Positions 24,990-34,044 of a stretch of 64,000 nucleotides of DNA are shown here, in pieces. This DNA is from Roseomonas fluvialis (GTDB lineage: Bacteria > Pseudomonadota > Alphaproteobacteria > Acetobacterales > Acetobacteraceae). The stretch's first letter is position 1, and the number at the start of each line of letters is the position of its first letter. A model generated the notes under the pieces. That model searched no databases. It was not told the DNA's origin and saw only the letters and a program-made list of their open reading frames with translations. The position numbers and the translations under genes are program-made. The stretch spans positions 2,009,001-2,073,000 of the forward strand of contig NZ_AP025637.1 in assembly GCF_022846615.1 (NCBI RefSeq). Reading direction: 5' to 3'.

Positions 24990-27973
24990 GTGTCCCCCTG
25001 CATCTCCGGGCGGCCCAGGCGGCGTTCGAAGATCGCCCGCACCGCCATCGCCCGTCCGGCCATCTGTGCCTGGAGTCCCGGGAGGTCAACCGGCGCGCCC
25101 TCCGCGTCGATCCGCCGGCAGGCATTCAGCAGCGCCGCCGCCACGCTCTCCGGCAGCGCCTGTTCGCGCCAGGGCCCGACCGTCAGGCGCAGCAGCCCGC
25201 TCACGGTGCGCCACAGGCGCTCCGCCGCGATCAGCGTCGCGGCCTCATCCGTGCCCAGCGCGCCGATCCCGGCGAGGTTCGCGAGCGCAACTCGCGTCGT
25301 GGGCGCGAGCGCGCGCGGATGCGCCCGAGCATGGACCAGCTGCAGCGCCTGCGCGATGAACTCCACCTCGACCAACCCGCCGCGGCCGAGCTTCACATCC
25401 CAGGGCCCGTCGGGCGGCAGGTCGCGCAGCATGCGCGCGCGCATCGCGACCGCATCGGGAATCGCCTTCTCCGCCGCATCGGGGCGCAGCAGCGCGGCCC
25501 GGATCGCCGCCTCGACGCGCCGGCGCAGCGCAGGCGGGCCGGCCACCACGCGCGCCCGGGTCAGCGCCATGCGCTCCCAGGTCCAGGCATCCTCGGCGTG
25601 GTAGCGCTCGAAGGCGGATAGCGAGACGGCGACCGGCCCCTTCGACCCGGACGGCCGCAGGCGCATGTCCACCTCATACGACTTGCCCTCGGCGCCCGGT
25701 GCCGCGATCGCCGCCACCATCTGGTGCGCGAGCCGCGTGAAATACTGGCTGGCGGGCAGCGGGCGGATCGGCGGGGCGCCACGCTTGGCGCGCCCCTCGC
25801 TGGTCTCGGCCCCCTCGGCATGGTCGTAGATCAGAATGAGGTCGAGGTCCGACCCCGGCAGCATCTCCCGCCCGCCCAGCTTGCCCAGCGCCACGATCGC
25901 CAGCGCGCCCCCCTTGACCTTGCCGTGCCGCTCCGCGAAGGCGGCGGTGACATGGGGCAACAGGGAGGACATCGCGGCATCGGCCAGGGCGGAGCGCGCC
26001 TCGCCGGCCGCATCGACATCGAGCGTGCCCTCGAGCGTGGCCGCGTCGATCTCGAACTTGCCCTCGTGCACCAGGCGGCGCGCGGCCTCCAGCGCTTCCT
26101 CGATGTGATGCGCCTCGCGCAGCAGGGCAGGCAGGGTGGCCGCGGCGCTGCCGACCGTGCCCCCCGCGCCCATCAGCAACCCTTCCAGCGCGGCGGTGTG
26201 GCGCGACAGGTGGTCCGCCAATTGCGGCGCCGCCCCCAGCACGCCCGCGAGCCGATCCAGCAGCGGCGGGTTGCGCGCCAGCAGCGACAGCACCTGCACC
26301 CCCGCCGAGAGCCGCCCGAACACGCCATCCAGCCGCTGGATCGCGGTGTCCGGGTCGCGCTGCTTCGCGAAGGCCGCCAGCAGCGCCGGCATCAGCGCGG
26401 TCAGCAATTCGCGCGCCCGTTCGCTGCGCGTGGCGCGCGTGTGCCCGTGGTGCCAGCCGCGGACCAACGCCGCCACGCCGGACGGATTCGCGTAGCCCAT
26501 GGCGCGAAGTGTGGCGATGGTGCCGGGGTCGTCCTCGACGCCGGTGAAGACCAGGCTGCCATCTACCGCCTCGGCGCCCAGCGTCGGCTCGGCTTCGAAC
26601 ATGCGCCCGTAATGGCGTTCCACCTGCGCCATGTGGCCGGTGAAGGCCACGCGGAAGGCCTCGGCATCCGCGAAGCCCATGAAGGAGGCGATGCGCGCCA
26701 CACCCTCCGCATCCTCGGGCATGCGGTGGGTCTGGCGGTCGGCCACCATCTGCAGCCGGTGCTCGAGGTTGCGCAGGAACACATAGGCATCCGCGAGGTC
26801 GGCGGCGGCGCGCCGGTCGATCTTGCCGGCGGCGGCGAGTGCGACCAGCGCGCCGAGGGTGGTCGGGTCGCGCAGCCCCGGGTCGCGCCCGCCCCAGATC
26901 AGCTGCAGCACCTGCGCGGTGAATTCGATCTCGCGGATGCCCCCGCGGCCGAGCTTCACGTCGTGGCCTTCCACCTGGACGGTGGCGTTGGCCCCCTTGG
27001 CCCCCTTGTGCGCGTGGATCTGTCGCTTGATGGAATGGATGTCGGCCACCGCGGCGAAGTCGAGGTGGCGGCGCCACACGAAGGGGCGGATCTCGCGCAG
27101 GAAGCTCTCGCCCGCCGCGCGGTCGGCGCCCACCGGGCGCGCCTTGATCATGGCCGCGCGTTCCCAGTTCTGCCCCATGCTCTCGTAGTAGGTGATGGCG
27201 GCCGGGATCGAGACCGCGAGCGGCGTGGCCGCCGGGTCCGGGCGCAATCGCAGATCCGTGCGGAAAACATAGCCCTCCGCCGTGCGTTCCTCCAGCAGCC
27301 GGACCATGTCGCGGGCGATGCGGACATAGACCGCCTGCGCCCGGTCGGCGTGGTAGGCTGCCGCCGAGGGCTCGTACAGCACCATGAGGTCGACATCCGA
27401 CGAGTAGTTCAGTTCCCGCCCGCCGAGCTTGCCCATGCCGAGCACGACCAGGCCGGAATTCCGCCCCACCAGGCGCGGATCCGCCCGGGATGCGCCGGGC
27501 AGGCGCAATTCGCCCCGCGCGGCGGCGTCGCGCAGCAGGTGGGCGCAAGCCGCGTCGATCGCTGCCTCCGCCAGGTCCGACAGCGCCCCGGTTACGCGGT
27601 CGAGCGGCCACAACCCGGTGATGTCCCCGACGGCCGCCGCCAGCGCACCCTGCCGCTTGGCCTGGCGCAGGATGGTGGCGAGTGCCGCGCGGGGCGTGGC
27701 GGGGTCGATGCGCGACAGCGGGTCGAGCGCACGTTCGAACGCCGCATCCGGCCCGCGTTCTGCCAGCGCCAGCAGGGCGGCGGATTCCCGCACCGCGAGT
27801 TCCGCGAGATACGGGCTGTGCCCCCCCAGCGCGGCCAGCAGCGCCGCGCCCTCGGGGCTGGCGGCGAAGTCGCGTTCTGCCGCGCCGCGCTCGGCGAAGT
27901 GCTCGGCCGCCAGCCTCGCGGCGGCGGGGTCGAAGGGGCGGGGCAGGCGTTCGGTGCTGAAGCAGGCCGTCAT
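24986..27973 (-). CDS. glnE: bifunctional glutamine synthetase adenylyltransferase/deadenylase GlnE
   Basis: Large cytoplasmic enzyme (995 aa) that adds AMP to, and removes AMP from, glutamine synthetase in answer to PII and glutamine, thereby setting nitrogen assimilation. It has the two expected nucleotidyltransferase domains. The N-terminal half (deadenylation) carries GKLGGRELNYSSDVDLMVLY; the C-terminal half (adenylylation) carries GKLGGREMLPGSDLDLILIY. Both keep the GS/SxDxD metal motif. KLGRGGIREIEFTAQVLQLI and KLGRGGLVEVEFIAQALQLV are the repeated post-catalytic blocks. The ATG at 27973 is only 17 bp from the divergent GTG of the AsmA-like gene, so the promoters must overlap the coding starts. 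Confidence 0.97.
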   Translation of the reverse strand: MTACFSTERLPRPFDPAAARLAAEHFAERGAAERDFAASPEGAALLAALGGHSPYLAELAVRESAALLALAERGPDAAFERALDPLSRIDPATPRAALATILRQAKRQGALAAAVGDITGLWPLDRVTGALSDLAEAAIDAACAHLLRDAAARGELRLPGASRADPRLVGRNSGLVVLGMGKLGGRELNYSSDVDLMVLYEPSAAAYHADRAQAVYVRIARDMVRLLEERTAEGYVFRTDLRLRPDPAATPLAVSIPAAITYYESMGQNWERAAMIKARPVGADRAAGESFLREIRPFVWRRHLDFAAVADIHSIKRQIHAHKGAKGANATVQVEGHDVKLGRGGIREIEFTAQVLQLIWGGRDPGLRDPTTLGALVALAAAGKIDRRAAADLADAYVFLRNLEHRLQMVADRQTHRMPEDAEGVARIASFMGFADAEAFRVAFTGHMAQVERHYGRMFEAEPTLGAEAVDGSLVFTGVEDDPGTIATLRAMGYANPSGVAALVRGWHHGHTRATRSERARELLTALMPALLAAFAKQRDPDTAIQRLDGVFGRLSAGVQVLSLLARNPPLLDRLAGVLGAAPQLADHLSRHTAALEGLLMGAGGTVGSAAATLPALLREAHHIEEALEAARRLVHEGKFEIDAATLEGTLDVDAAGEARSALADAAMSSLLPHVTAAFAERHGKVKGGALAIVALGKLGGREMLPGSDLDLILIYDHAEGAETSEGRAKRGAPPIRPLPASQYFTRLAHQMVAAIAAPGAEGKSYEVDMRLRPSGSKGPVAVSLSAFERYHAEDAWTWERMALTRARVVAGPPALRRRVEAAIRAALLRPDAAEKAIPDAVAMRARMLRDLPPDGPWDVKLGRGGLVEVEFIAQALQLVHARAHPRALAPTTRVALANLAGIGALGTDEAATLIAAERLWRTVSGLLRLTVGPWREQALPESVAAALLNACRRIDAEGAPVDLPGLQAQMAGRAMAVRAIFERRLGRPEMQGDT

Positions 27974-27990
27974 GGCCGGGCAGGGAACAG

Positions 27991-30900
27991 GTGAGGCGGG
28001 CCGCGGGTCAAGCCGGGCACTTCCTGAACCGCCTGCTGCGGCTGGTGCTGGCCGCGGTTGTCCTGGCCACGGCCGGCGTCGCGGCGGCTGCCTGGCGGCT
28101 CGCGCAGGGCCCGGTGGAGGTGCCCTGGCTCGCCCAGCGGGCCGAGGCCGCCTTCAACACCGCCGATGCCCCCGCGCGGCTGTCGATCGGCGAAGCCTCG
28201 GTCGCCTGGGCCGGCTGGCGGGACGGCCATCGTTCCCCCCTGGAATTCACCCTGCGCCGGGTGCGCGCCGTCGATGCCGCCGGGGCTGTGCGGGCCGAAC
28301 TGCCCGATGCGGTGATCTCGCTCTCGCCGTCCTGGCTGCTGCGCGGCCAGGTGGCGCCCCGTGCGCTCGAGATGCGCGGCCTCAGCCTGCGGGCGGTGCG
28401 CGGGGCGGATGGCGGCTTCAGCCTGGGCCTCGGCCTGCTGGCTCCGGCCGCGCCCGACGCACCCCCGCCGACCGGCCCGACCGGTGCCGAGGAAGCGGTG
28501 CAGACGATCCTGGCCGAGATGATGCACCCGCCCTCCGACGCCACGCCGCTGGCGGCGCTGCGGCTGCTGCGGCTGGCTGATACGCGGCTGGTGGTCGCCG
28601 ATGCGCAGCTCGACCGCACCTGGTCGGTCGATATCGGCATGCTGTCGCTCACGCGGCGCGATCGCGGCGGGCTAGACCTCGTGGGCAGTGGCGTGGCGGC
28701 GCTGGGGCCCGAGCGCGTGCCGCTCCGCCTGTCCGGCATGATCGAAGGCGCGACCAGCGACGGCCGGCTGACCTTGAGCCTGCCCACCATCAGCCCCGCC
28801 GCGCTCGCCCGCGCCGCGCCGGTGCTGCGGCCGCTCGCGGCACTCGATGCGCCGGCCTCGATCGCGCTCGACGTCCAGATCGCGGGGCTGCGGCTGCCCT
28901 CGCGCGCGCAGGCGCGGCTGCGGGTGGGCGGCGGCGCCATCGACCTCGGCGCGCGCGGGCGCGTGCTGCTAGGCGCGGCGGAGGCGGACCTCACGCTCGA
29001 CGGCCAGGTGCTCACGCTGGACCGCGCGGTGCTGCGGCCCGCGCCCGCGCGCGTCGGCGCCATCCCGCCCGTGATCGAGGCATCCGGCCAGGCGCGGCTC
29101 GATGGCGAGGCCTGGCAGGGCGAGGCGCGGCTGCGCGTGGACCGCCTGGCCTTGGGCGACCTGCCGCAGCATTGGCCCGCGGGCATCGCGCCCGGCGCGC
29201 GCGGCTGGCTTACCGCGAACCTGACCGCCGGTGTCGCGCGCGACGGTGCCTGGCGCATCGCCGTCGCCGGCGATGTCGCGACCGGCGCGGTACGCATCAC
29301 GGCCCTCGAGGGCAGCGCGCTGGCCGAGGACGTGACCGTCCACTGGCTGCGCCCGATCCCGCCGGCCGAGGGCGTGCGCGGGCGGGCCAACTTCGCGCTC
29401 GATGCCATCACCATCGATGTCGCGGCGGGCCAGCAATCCGGCACCGGGATCGTGGTGCGCGAGGGCGCGGTGCGCATCGGCTTCGACACCGAACCCGAGA
29501 CGGCGGAGATCAACCTGGTTGCCGCCGGGCCGCTCGCGGATGTCTGGGCCTTGCTGCGCCACCCGCGGCTGCGCCTGTTCGAACGCCGCCCGCCGCCGAT
29601 CACCGCCATCACCGGCACGTTGCGCGAGGCGCGGCTGCAGGTCTCGCTGCCGCTGCTCAGCGAGGTGCCGACCGAGGCGGTGCGCGTGAACGCCTCGGGC
29701 CGCGGCACGGATGTGCGGGTGCCGCGCGCCATCCTCGGCCGCGACATCGAGCGCGGCGCCTTCGACTTCGCGGCCGACACCGAGGGGCTGCGCGTCAACG
29801 GCACCGCGACGCTCGCCGGCATCCAGCTGCGCCTGACTCAGGAGGCCGATTTCCGCCCAGGCCCGGCGGGCCAGGTTGTCGCGCGCGAAACCGCGGTGGG
29901 CCGCGCCGATGCGGCGCAGCTGGCCGGGCTCGGGCTCGACCCGCGGCCGCTGGTGGAAGGGCAGGTGGGCATCGACATCCGCGGCGAGACGCGGCGCAAC
30001 GGCCAGGGGCGGATGCAGCTGCGCACGGATCTCACGGCGGCACGGCTGTCGGTGGAACCGCTCGCCTGGGCCAAGCCGCCCGGCGTGCGCGCGACCGGCG
30101 AGGCGACCATCGTGATGCTGAACGGGTCGCTCGTATCGATCGACGCCATCCGCGTGGAGGCACCCGATACGTTGCTGCGCGGGCGCGCGATCAACCCGCG
30201 CGACAACATCCCGCAGCGCATCGAGATCCAGCAGGGCAACCTGGGTCGCAACCGCTTCACCGCCGAGATCGCGCCACCCGCCGGTCGGACCGGCAACTGG
30301 ACGATCGGCATGCGCGGGCCAGTGCTGGACCTGGTCCCGGTCCTCGCCGCCGCACCCCCGCCGGCGCAGGGCGCGCAGTCCTCGCCCGGGCCGGGCGCCG
30401 CGGTGGAGGCGCGCTTCGACCGCATGCTGCTGGCCCGCGACCAGGCGCTGACGGGCGTCAGCGCGACCACGCGCGTGGATGGCCATGGCGTGATCCTGGC
30501 GGCGGACCTGACCGGCACGGTGGCCGGCGGCAGCGCGCCCTTCACCATGCGCATCGCGCAGGAGGCGGCGCTGCGGCGCCTGCGCATCGCCACCGACGAT
30601 GGTGGCGCCCTGTTGCGCGCCTTCGGCGTGCTGCGCACCGTGCAGGGCGGGCGGCTCGCGGTCGATGCCACCTATGCCAGTGCGCGACCCAACGCGCCGC
30701 TGTCGGGCAATGCGACGCTCGAGGATTTCGCGGTGCGCGATGCGCCGGCGCTCGCCAAGCTGCTGCAGGCCATGACGGTGTTCGGCGTATTCGAAGCACT
30801 CGACCAGCGCGGCCTGTCCTTCGCATCACTCACCGCGCCCTTCGTGCTGACGCGCGAGGCGCTGGTACTGAACGATGCGCGCGCCTTCTCGGTCTCGCTG

Positions 30901-31194
30901 GGCGTCACCGCCAGGGGGCGCATCGACCGGCTGCGCGAGACGATCGACATGGAGGGCACCATCGTGCCGGCCTATGTGTTCAACTCGCTGCTCGGGCGCA
31001 TTCCCATCCTCGGGCGCATCTTCAGCCCCGAGCAGGGCGGCGGGCTGTTCGCCGCGACCTACCGGATGCGCGGCCCGCTGGCCGACCCTTCGGTGAGCGT
31101 GAACCCGCTGGCCGCGCTCACGCCCGGCTTCCTGCGCGGCATCTTCGGCATCGGGCAGGAGGCGGCGGGCAGCACCCCTGCGGCGCCGCGGTAG
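27991..31194 (+). CDS. YhdP/AsmA-like large membrane-anchored protein (DUF3971)
   Basis: Envelope protein (1067 aa) with an N-terminal membrane anchor (about 12-34, LLRLVLAAVVLATAGVAAAA) and a long periplasmic beta-rich part. It resembles the YhdP/AsmA group of bridge-like lipid transport proteins that move phospholipids to the outer membrane. The C-terminal block (ALLRAFGVLRTVQGGRLAVD, DAPALAKLLQAMTVFGVFEA, IPILGRIFSPEQGGGLFAAT, YRMRGPLADPSVSVNPLAAL) is the AsmA-like C-terminal domain. GTG start at 27991 after AGGGAAC. It is divergent from glnE. The specific lipid role is known only for relatives. Confidence 0.88.
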   Translation: MRRAAGQAGHFLNRLLRLVLAAVVLATAGVAAAAWRLAQGPVEVPWLAQRAEAAFNTADAPARLSIGEASVAWAGWRDGHRSPLEFTLRRVRAVDAAGAVRAELPDAVISLSPSWLLRGQVAPRALEMRGLSLRAVRGADGGFSLGLGLLAPAAPDAPPPTGPTGAEEAVQTILAEMMHPPSDATPLAALRLLRLADTRLVVADAQLDRTWSVDIGMLSLTRRDRGGLDLVGSGVAALGPERVPLRLSGMIEGATSDGRLTLSLPTISPAALARAAPVLRPLAALDAPASIALDVQIAGLRLPSRAQARLRVGGGAIDLGARGRVLLGAAEADLTLDGQVLTLDRAVLRPAPARVGAIPPVIEASGQARLDGEAWQGEARLRVDRLALGDLPQHWPAGIAPGARGWLTANLTAGVARDGAWRIAVAGDVATGAVRITALEGSALAEDVTVHWLRPIPPAEGVRGRANFALDAITIDVAAGQQSGTGIVVREGAVRIGFDTEPETAEINLVAAGPLADVWALLRHPRLRLFERRPPPITAITGTLREARLQVSLPLLSEVPTEAVRVNASGRGTDVRVPRAILGRDIERGAFDFAADTEGLRVNGTATLAGIQLRLTQEADFRPGPAGQVVARETAVGRADAAQLAGLGLDPRPLVEGQVGIDIRGETRRNGQGRMQLRTDLTAARLSVEPLAWAKPPGVRATGEATIVMLNGSLVSIDAIRVEAPDTLLRGRAINPRDNIPQRIEIQQGNLGRNRFTAEIAPPAGRTGNWTIGMRGPVLDLVPVLAAAPPPAQGAQSSPGPGAAVEARFDRMLLARDQALTGVSATTRVDGHGVILAADLTGTVAGGSAPFTMRIAQEAALRRLRIATDDGGALLRAFGVLRTVQGGRLAVDATYASARPNAPLSGNATLEDFAVRDAPALAKLLQAMTVFGVFEALDQRGLSFASLTAPFVLTREALVLNDARAFSVSLGVTARGRIDRLRETIDMEGTIVPAYVFNSLLGRIPILGRIFSPEQGGGLFAATYRMRGPLADPSVSVNPLAALTPGFLRGIFGIGQEAAGSTPAAPR

Positions 31195-31246
31195 CGTGGC
31201 GACGCGCGCCGTCCTAGCCTTCGCGCATCACGCAAGGAGCACCATC

Positions 31247-32548
31247 ATGGCGGGCATCGCGAAGGGCGCGGCGGAACAGGCGCTGATGGAGGCCGCGCGG
31301 CGCGTGCTGCCCGGCGGCGGCTTCGGCAATTTCGCGCCCGACATCGTGGTGGCCGAAGGCCAGGGCGGGCACGTGCGCGATGTCTCGGGCAACGACTACA
31401 TCGACTACCTGCTGGGCTCCGGGCCGATGTTCATCGGCCACAACCACCCCGCGGTGACCGCGGCGGTGCTCGCGCAGATCCCGCGCGGAACCACCTTTTT
31501 CGCCAACAGCGAACCGGGCATCCGCCTCGCGGAAGCCATCGTGGACGCCGTCGCCTGCGCCGACCAGGTGCGCTTCGTCTCCTCCGGCAGCGAGGCCGAC
31601 GCCTATGCGATGCGCCTGGCGCGCGCGGTCAGCGGCCGGCCGAAGATCGTGAAGTTCGAGGGCGGCTACCACGGCATGTCCGACTGGGGGATGATGAGCC
31701 TCGCGCCCAAGCGCCTCGCGAATTTCCCCGAAGCCGTGCCCGACAGCGCCGGCATCCCCGACGCCATCCGCAACGAGGTGCTGGTCGCGCCCTTCAACGA
31801 CACCGAGGCCGCGGTGCGCCTGATCGAGGCCCGCGCGCAGGAGATCGGCGGCGTCATCCTGGAGCCCTTCCAGCGCCTGATCCCGCCGAAGCACGGCTTC
31901 CTCGCCGCCATCCGCGAGGTGACCGCGCGCCTGGGCATCCCGCTGATCTTCGACGAGGTCGTGACCGGCTTCCGCTTCGCCTATGGCGGCGCGCAGGAAC
32001 ACTACGGGGTGACCCCCGACATCTGCACGCTCGGCAAGATCATCGGCGGCGGCTTCCCGCTGGCCGCGGTGGCCGGGCGTGCGGAGATGATGAAGCATTT
32101 CGACCGCGCGGCGGTGGCCGAGGACGGCTTCCTGATGCAGGTCGGCACGCTGTCGGGCAATCCGGTCGCCGCGGCGGCGGGCCTCGCGACGCTCGAGGTG
32201 CTGCGCGAACCCGGCGCGTATGAGGGTGTCTTCGCCACCGGCCGGTCGCTGATGGACGGGCTGACTGGCCTGATCCACGAGGCCGGCATCCCGGCCCAGG
32301 TGGTGGGCGAGGCGGTGATGTTCGACGTGGTCTATGCCGATGGCGACATGCGCGACTACCGCGCCATCTGCCGCCAGGACACCGCGATGCAGAAGCACGT
32401 CAACGGCGTGCTGCGCGCGCGCGGGATCCTGAAGGGCGAGAGCAAGTACTACCTCTCCACCGCGCATACGGCCGAGGACGTGGCGCAGACGCTCGATGCC
32501 TTCCGCGCCGCCATGGCGAGCCTGCCGGCAACCAGACGGGTCGCCTGA
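31247..32548 (+). CDS. class III aminotransferase, glutamate-1-semialdehyde aminomutase-like
   Basis: PLP-dependent fold-type I enzyme (433 aa). Characteristic blocks: SGNDYIDYLLGSGPMFIGHN, FVSSGSEADAYAMRLARA, KIVKFEGGYHGMSDW, LIFDEVVTGFRF and the PLP-lysine stretch TLGKIIGGGFPLAAVAG. It aligns in style with HemL but has GGYHGMSDW where true HemL usually has GCYHGHxD. It is therefore more likely a HemL-like aminotransferase of unknown substrate than the tetrapyrrole enzyme itself. AAGGAG at 31234-31239 supports ATG 31247. It is followed by tspO after 41 bp, a mild hint of a tetrapyrrole link. Confidence 0.85.
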   Translation: MAGIAKGAAEQALMEAARRVLPGGGFGNFAPDIVVAEGQGGHVRDVSGNDYIDYLLGSGPMFIGHNHPAVTAAVLAQIPRGTTFFANSEPGIRLAEAIVDAVACADQVRFVSSGSEADAYAMRLARAVSGRPKIVKFEGGYHGMSDWGMMSLAPKRLANFPEAVPDSAGIPDAIRNEVLVAPFNDTEAAVRLIEARAQEIGGVILEPFQRLIPPKHGFLAAIREVTARLGIPLIFDEVVTGFRFAYGGAQEHYGVTPDICTLGKIIGGGFPLAAVAGRAEMMKHFDRAAVAEDGFLMQVGTLSGNPVAAAAGLATLEVLREPGAYEGVFATGRSLMDGLTGLIHEAGIPAQVVGEAVMFDVVYADGDMRDYRAICRQDTAMQKHVNGVLRARGILKGESKYYLSTAHTAEDVAQTLDAFRAAMASLPATRRVA

Positions 32549-32589
32549 GCGTATCGAAAATATCTCCGCCGCCTGCCATATGGACCGTG

Positions 32590-33066
32590 ATGGACATTCA
32601 ATACTGGCTGCCTCTCCTCGGCTTCATCGGCGCGAACTTCGTCGTCGCGCTGTCCGGCGCCGTCTTCAAGCCCGGCGCCTGGTACGAGGGCCTGGCGAAG
32701 CCGTCCTGGAACCCGCCGAACTGGGCCTTCGCGCCGGCCTGGACGGTGCTCTACATCCTGAACGCGGTGGCGGGCTGGCTGGTGTGGCGTGAGGTCGGCT
32801 TCGCCGGCGGCGCGCTGGCGCTCGGCGTCTATGGCGTGCAACTGCTGTTCAATGCGGGCTGGTCGGCGGTGTTCTTCGGGATGCGGCGGCCGGACCTGGC
32901 ATTCGTCGAGGTCATCGGGCTGTGGCTGTCGATCCTGGCCACGATCATCCTGTTCCTGCCGATCAGCCAGACGGCTGGGCTGATCCTGCTGCCCTACCTG
33001 GCCTGGGTGAGCTTCGCGGCCTTCCTGAACCTGACGATCTGGCGGCTCAACCCGGTTCGCGCCTGA
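32590..33066 (+). CDS. tspO: TspO/MBR family tryptophan-rich sensory protein
   Basis: Five-helix membrane protein (158 aa) of the TspO/peripheral benzodiazepine receptor family, which binds porphyrins and modulates tetrapyrrole and stress responses in Alphaproteobacteria. The conserved PSWNPPNWAFAPAWTVLYIL stretch, Trp-rich loops (GWLVWREVG, FNAGWSAVFFGMRRPD) and the end WVSFAAFLNLTIWRLNP are all present. A GTG one codon upstream (32587) is an alternative start; neither has a clear ribosome-binding site. Confidence 0.93.
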   Translation: MDIQYWLPLLGFIGANFVVALSGAVFKPGAWYEGLAKPSWNPPNWAFAPAWTVLYILNAVAGWLVWREVGFAGGALALGVYGVQLLFNAGWSAVFFGMRRPDLAFVEVIGLWLSILATIILFLPISQTAGLILLPYLAWVSFAAFLNLTIWRLNPVRA

Positions 33067-33105
33067 CGGCGGCGTGGCGTCTCGCGGATCGCGCGGATGC
33101 GCGAC

Positions 33106-33244
33106 CCGGGAGCACGGCGCGCAAGCCAAACGGCCGGAGGCCGCGCCCGGCGCCTGAGGGCACAAGAACGGATCGCGCAGCGATCCGGGAGCGCACGGCG
33201 CGCAAGCCAAGCGGCCGGAGGCCGCGCCCGGCGCCTGAGGGCAC
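33106..33244. repeat. two copies of a structured intergenic repeat
   Basis: Two near-identical units of about 58-60 bp (33106-33163 and 33185-33244) fill the convergent gap between tspO and upp. Both contain GGCGCGCAAGCCAA, a small hairpin CGGCC-GGA-GGCCG (33131-33143; 33212-33224) and GCCCGGCGCCTGAGGGCAC. A separate hairpin CGGATCGC-GCA-GCGATCCG (33169-33187) lies between them. Related units occur at 58.8 and 59.0 kb with different but still paired stem bases. Confidence 0.8.
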
Positions 33245-33249
33245 GATAA

Positions 33250-33882
33250 CTACCGCGTCCCCCACATCCGGTCCCCGGCATCCCCCAGCCCAGGCCGAAT
33301 ATACCCGTGGTCGTCCAGCGCCCGGTCGATCGCCGCCGTCCACAGCGGCACGTCCGGATGCCGGTCGTGGAAATGCGCGATGCCCTCGGGTGCGGCCAGC
33401 AGGCACACGAAGCGGATGTCGGTGCACCCGCGCGCCTTGAAGCGATCCACCGCCGCCACCGCCGAATGCGCGGTCGCAAGCATCGGATCGAGCAGCAGTA
33501 CCGTGCGCTCCGCCACGTCCGAGGGCGCCTTGAAGTAGTACTCCACCGCCTGCAGCGTCGCCGGGTCCCGGTACAGCCCCACATGCGCGACGCGCGCGGC
33601 GGGTACCAGCGCCAGCATACCATCCAGCATCCCCAGCCCCGCGCGCAGCACGGGGGCGAGCACCAGCTTCCGCCCGGCGATGCGCGGCGCCATCATGGGT
33701 TCGAGCGGTGTGGAGATCGGCACCTGCTCGACCGGCAGGTCGCGCGTGACCTCGTAGCAGAGCAGCCCTGCGATCTCGCCCAGCAGCCGGCGGAAGTCGC
33801 TCGATGCGCAGCTGCTCTCGCGCATCAGGGTCAGCTTGTGCTGCACCAGCGGATGCGTGACGTGGTTCACCTGGCCCGTCAT
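33250..33882 (-). CDS. upp: uracil phosphoribosyltransferase
   Basis: Pyrimidine salvage enzyme (210 aa) that makes UMP from uracil and PRPP. Start block [17 protein letters not shown], then [54 protein letters not shown] and the PRPP loop [10 protein letters not shown], ending in [14 protein letters not shown]. The PRPP loop has Ala-His where most Upp proteins have Gly-Gly or Gly-Asn, a mild deviation. The ATG at 33882 is preceded by a G-rich region; the longer opening upstream is unconserved. Confidence 0.95.
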   Translation of the reverse strand: MTGQVNHVTHPLVQHKLTLMRESSCASSDFRRLLGEIAGLLCYEVTRDLPVEQVPISTPLEPMMAPRIAGRKLVLAPVLRAGLGMLDGMLALVPAARVAHVGLYRDPATLQAVEYYFKAPSDVAERTVLLLDPMLATAHSAVAAVDRFKARGCTDIRFVCLLAAPEGIAHFHDRHPDVPLWTAAIDRALDDHGYIRPGLGDAGDRMWGTR

Positions 33883-34000
33883 GCCGCCGCCCGCCCGATC
33901 ATCCCGCGCATTCCGCCACCCCTGTTTCCGGCTCCCCTGTTTCGCGCATCGCGCGGGCGCGGACCAGGGGGCGGTGCCGGGAAGGCTACGACGCAATTCA

Positions 34001-34035
34001 CCTTAAGGTTGAAATTCGTATCGCCTTAATACACT
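34001..34035 (+). promoter_or_regulatory. AT-rich promoter candidate for the UDP-sugar dehydrogenase gene
   Basis: In the divergent gap with upp lies CCTTAAGG (an 8-bp palindrome, 34001-34008), then TTGAAA (34009-34014) and TACACT (34030-34035), a possible -35/-10 pair with a short 15-bp spacer. Transcription would begin only a few bases before the ATG at 34045. Confidence 0.3.
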
Positions 34036-34044
34036 CTGACGGCG

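Noticed and set aside
31247-32548. Calling the aminotransferase hemL
   Set aside because: The sequence around GGYHGMSDW departs from the HemL signature and no other haem biosynthesis gene is adjacent, so only the broader family was named.
33106-33244. CRISPR array
   Set aside because: There are only two units, with no regular spacers and no cas genes. The units are structured intergenic repeats.
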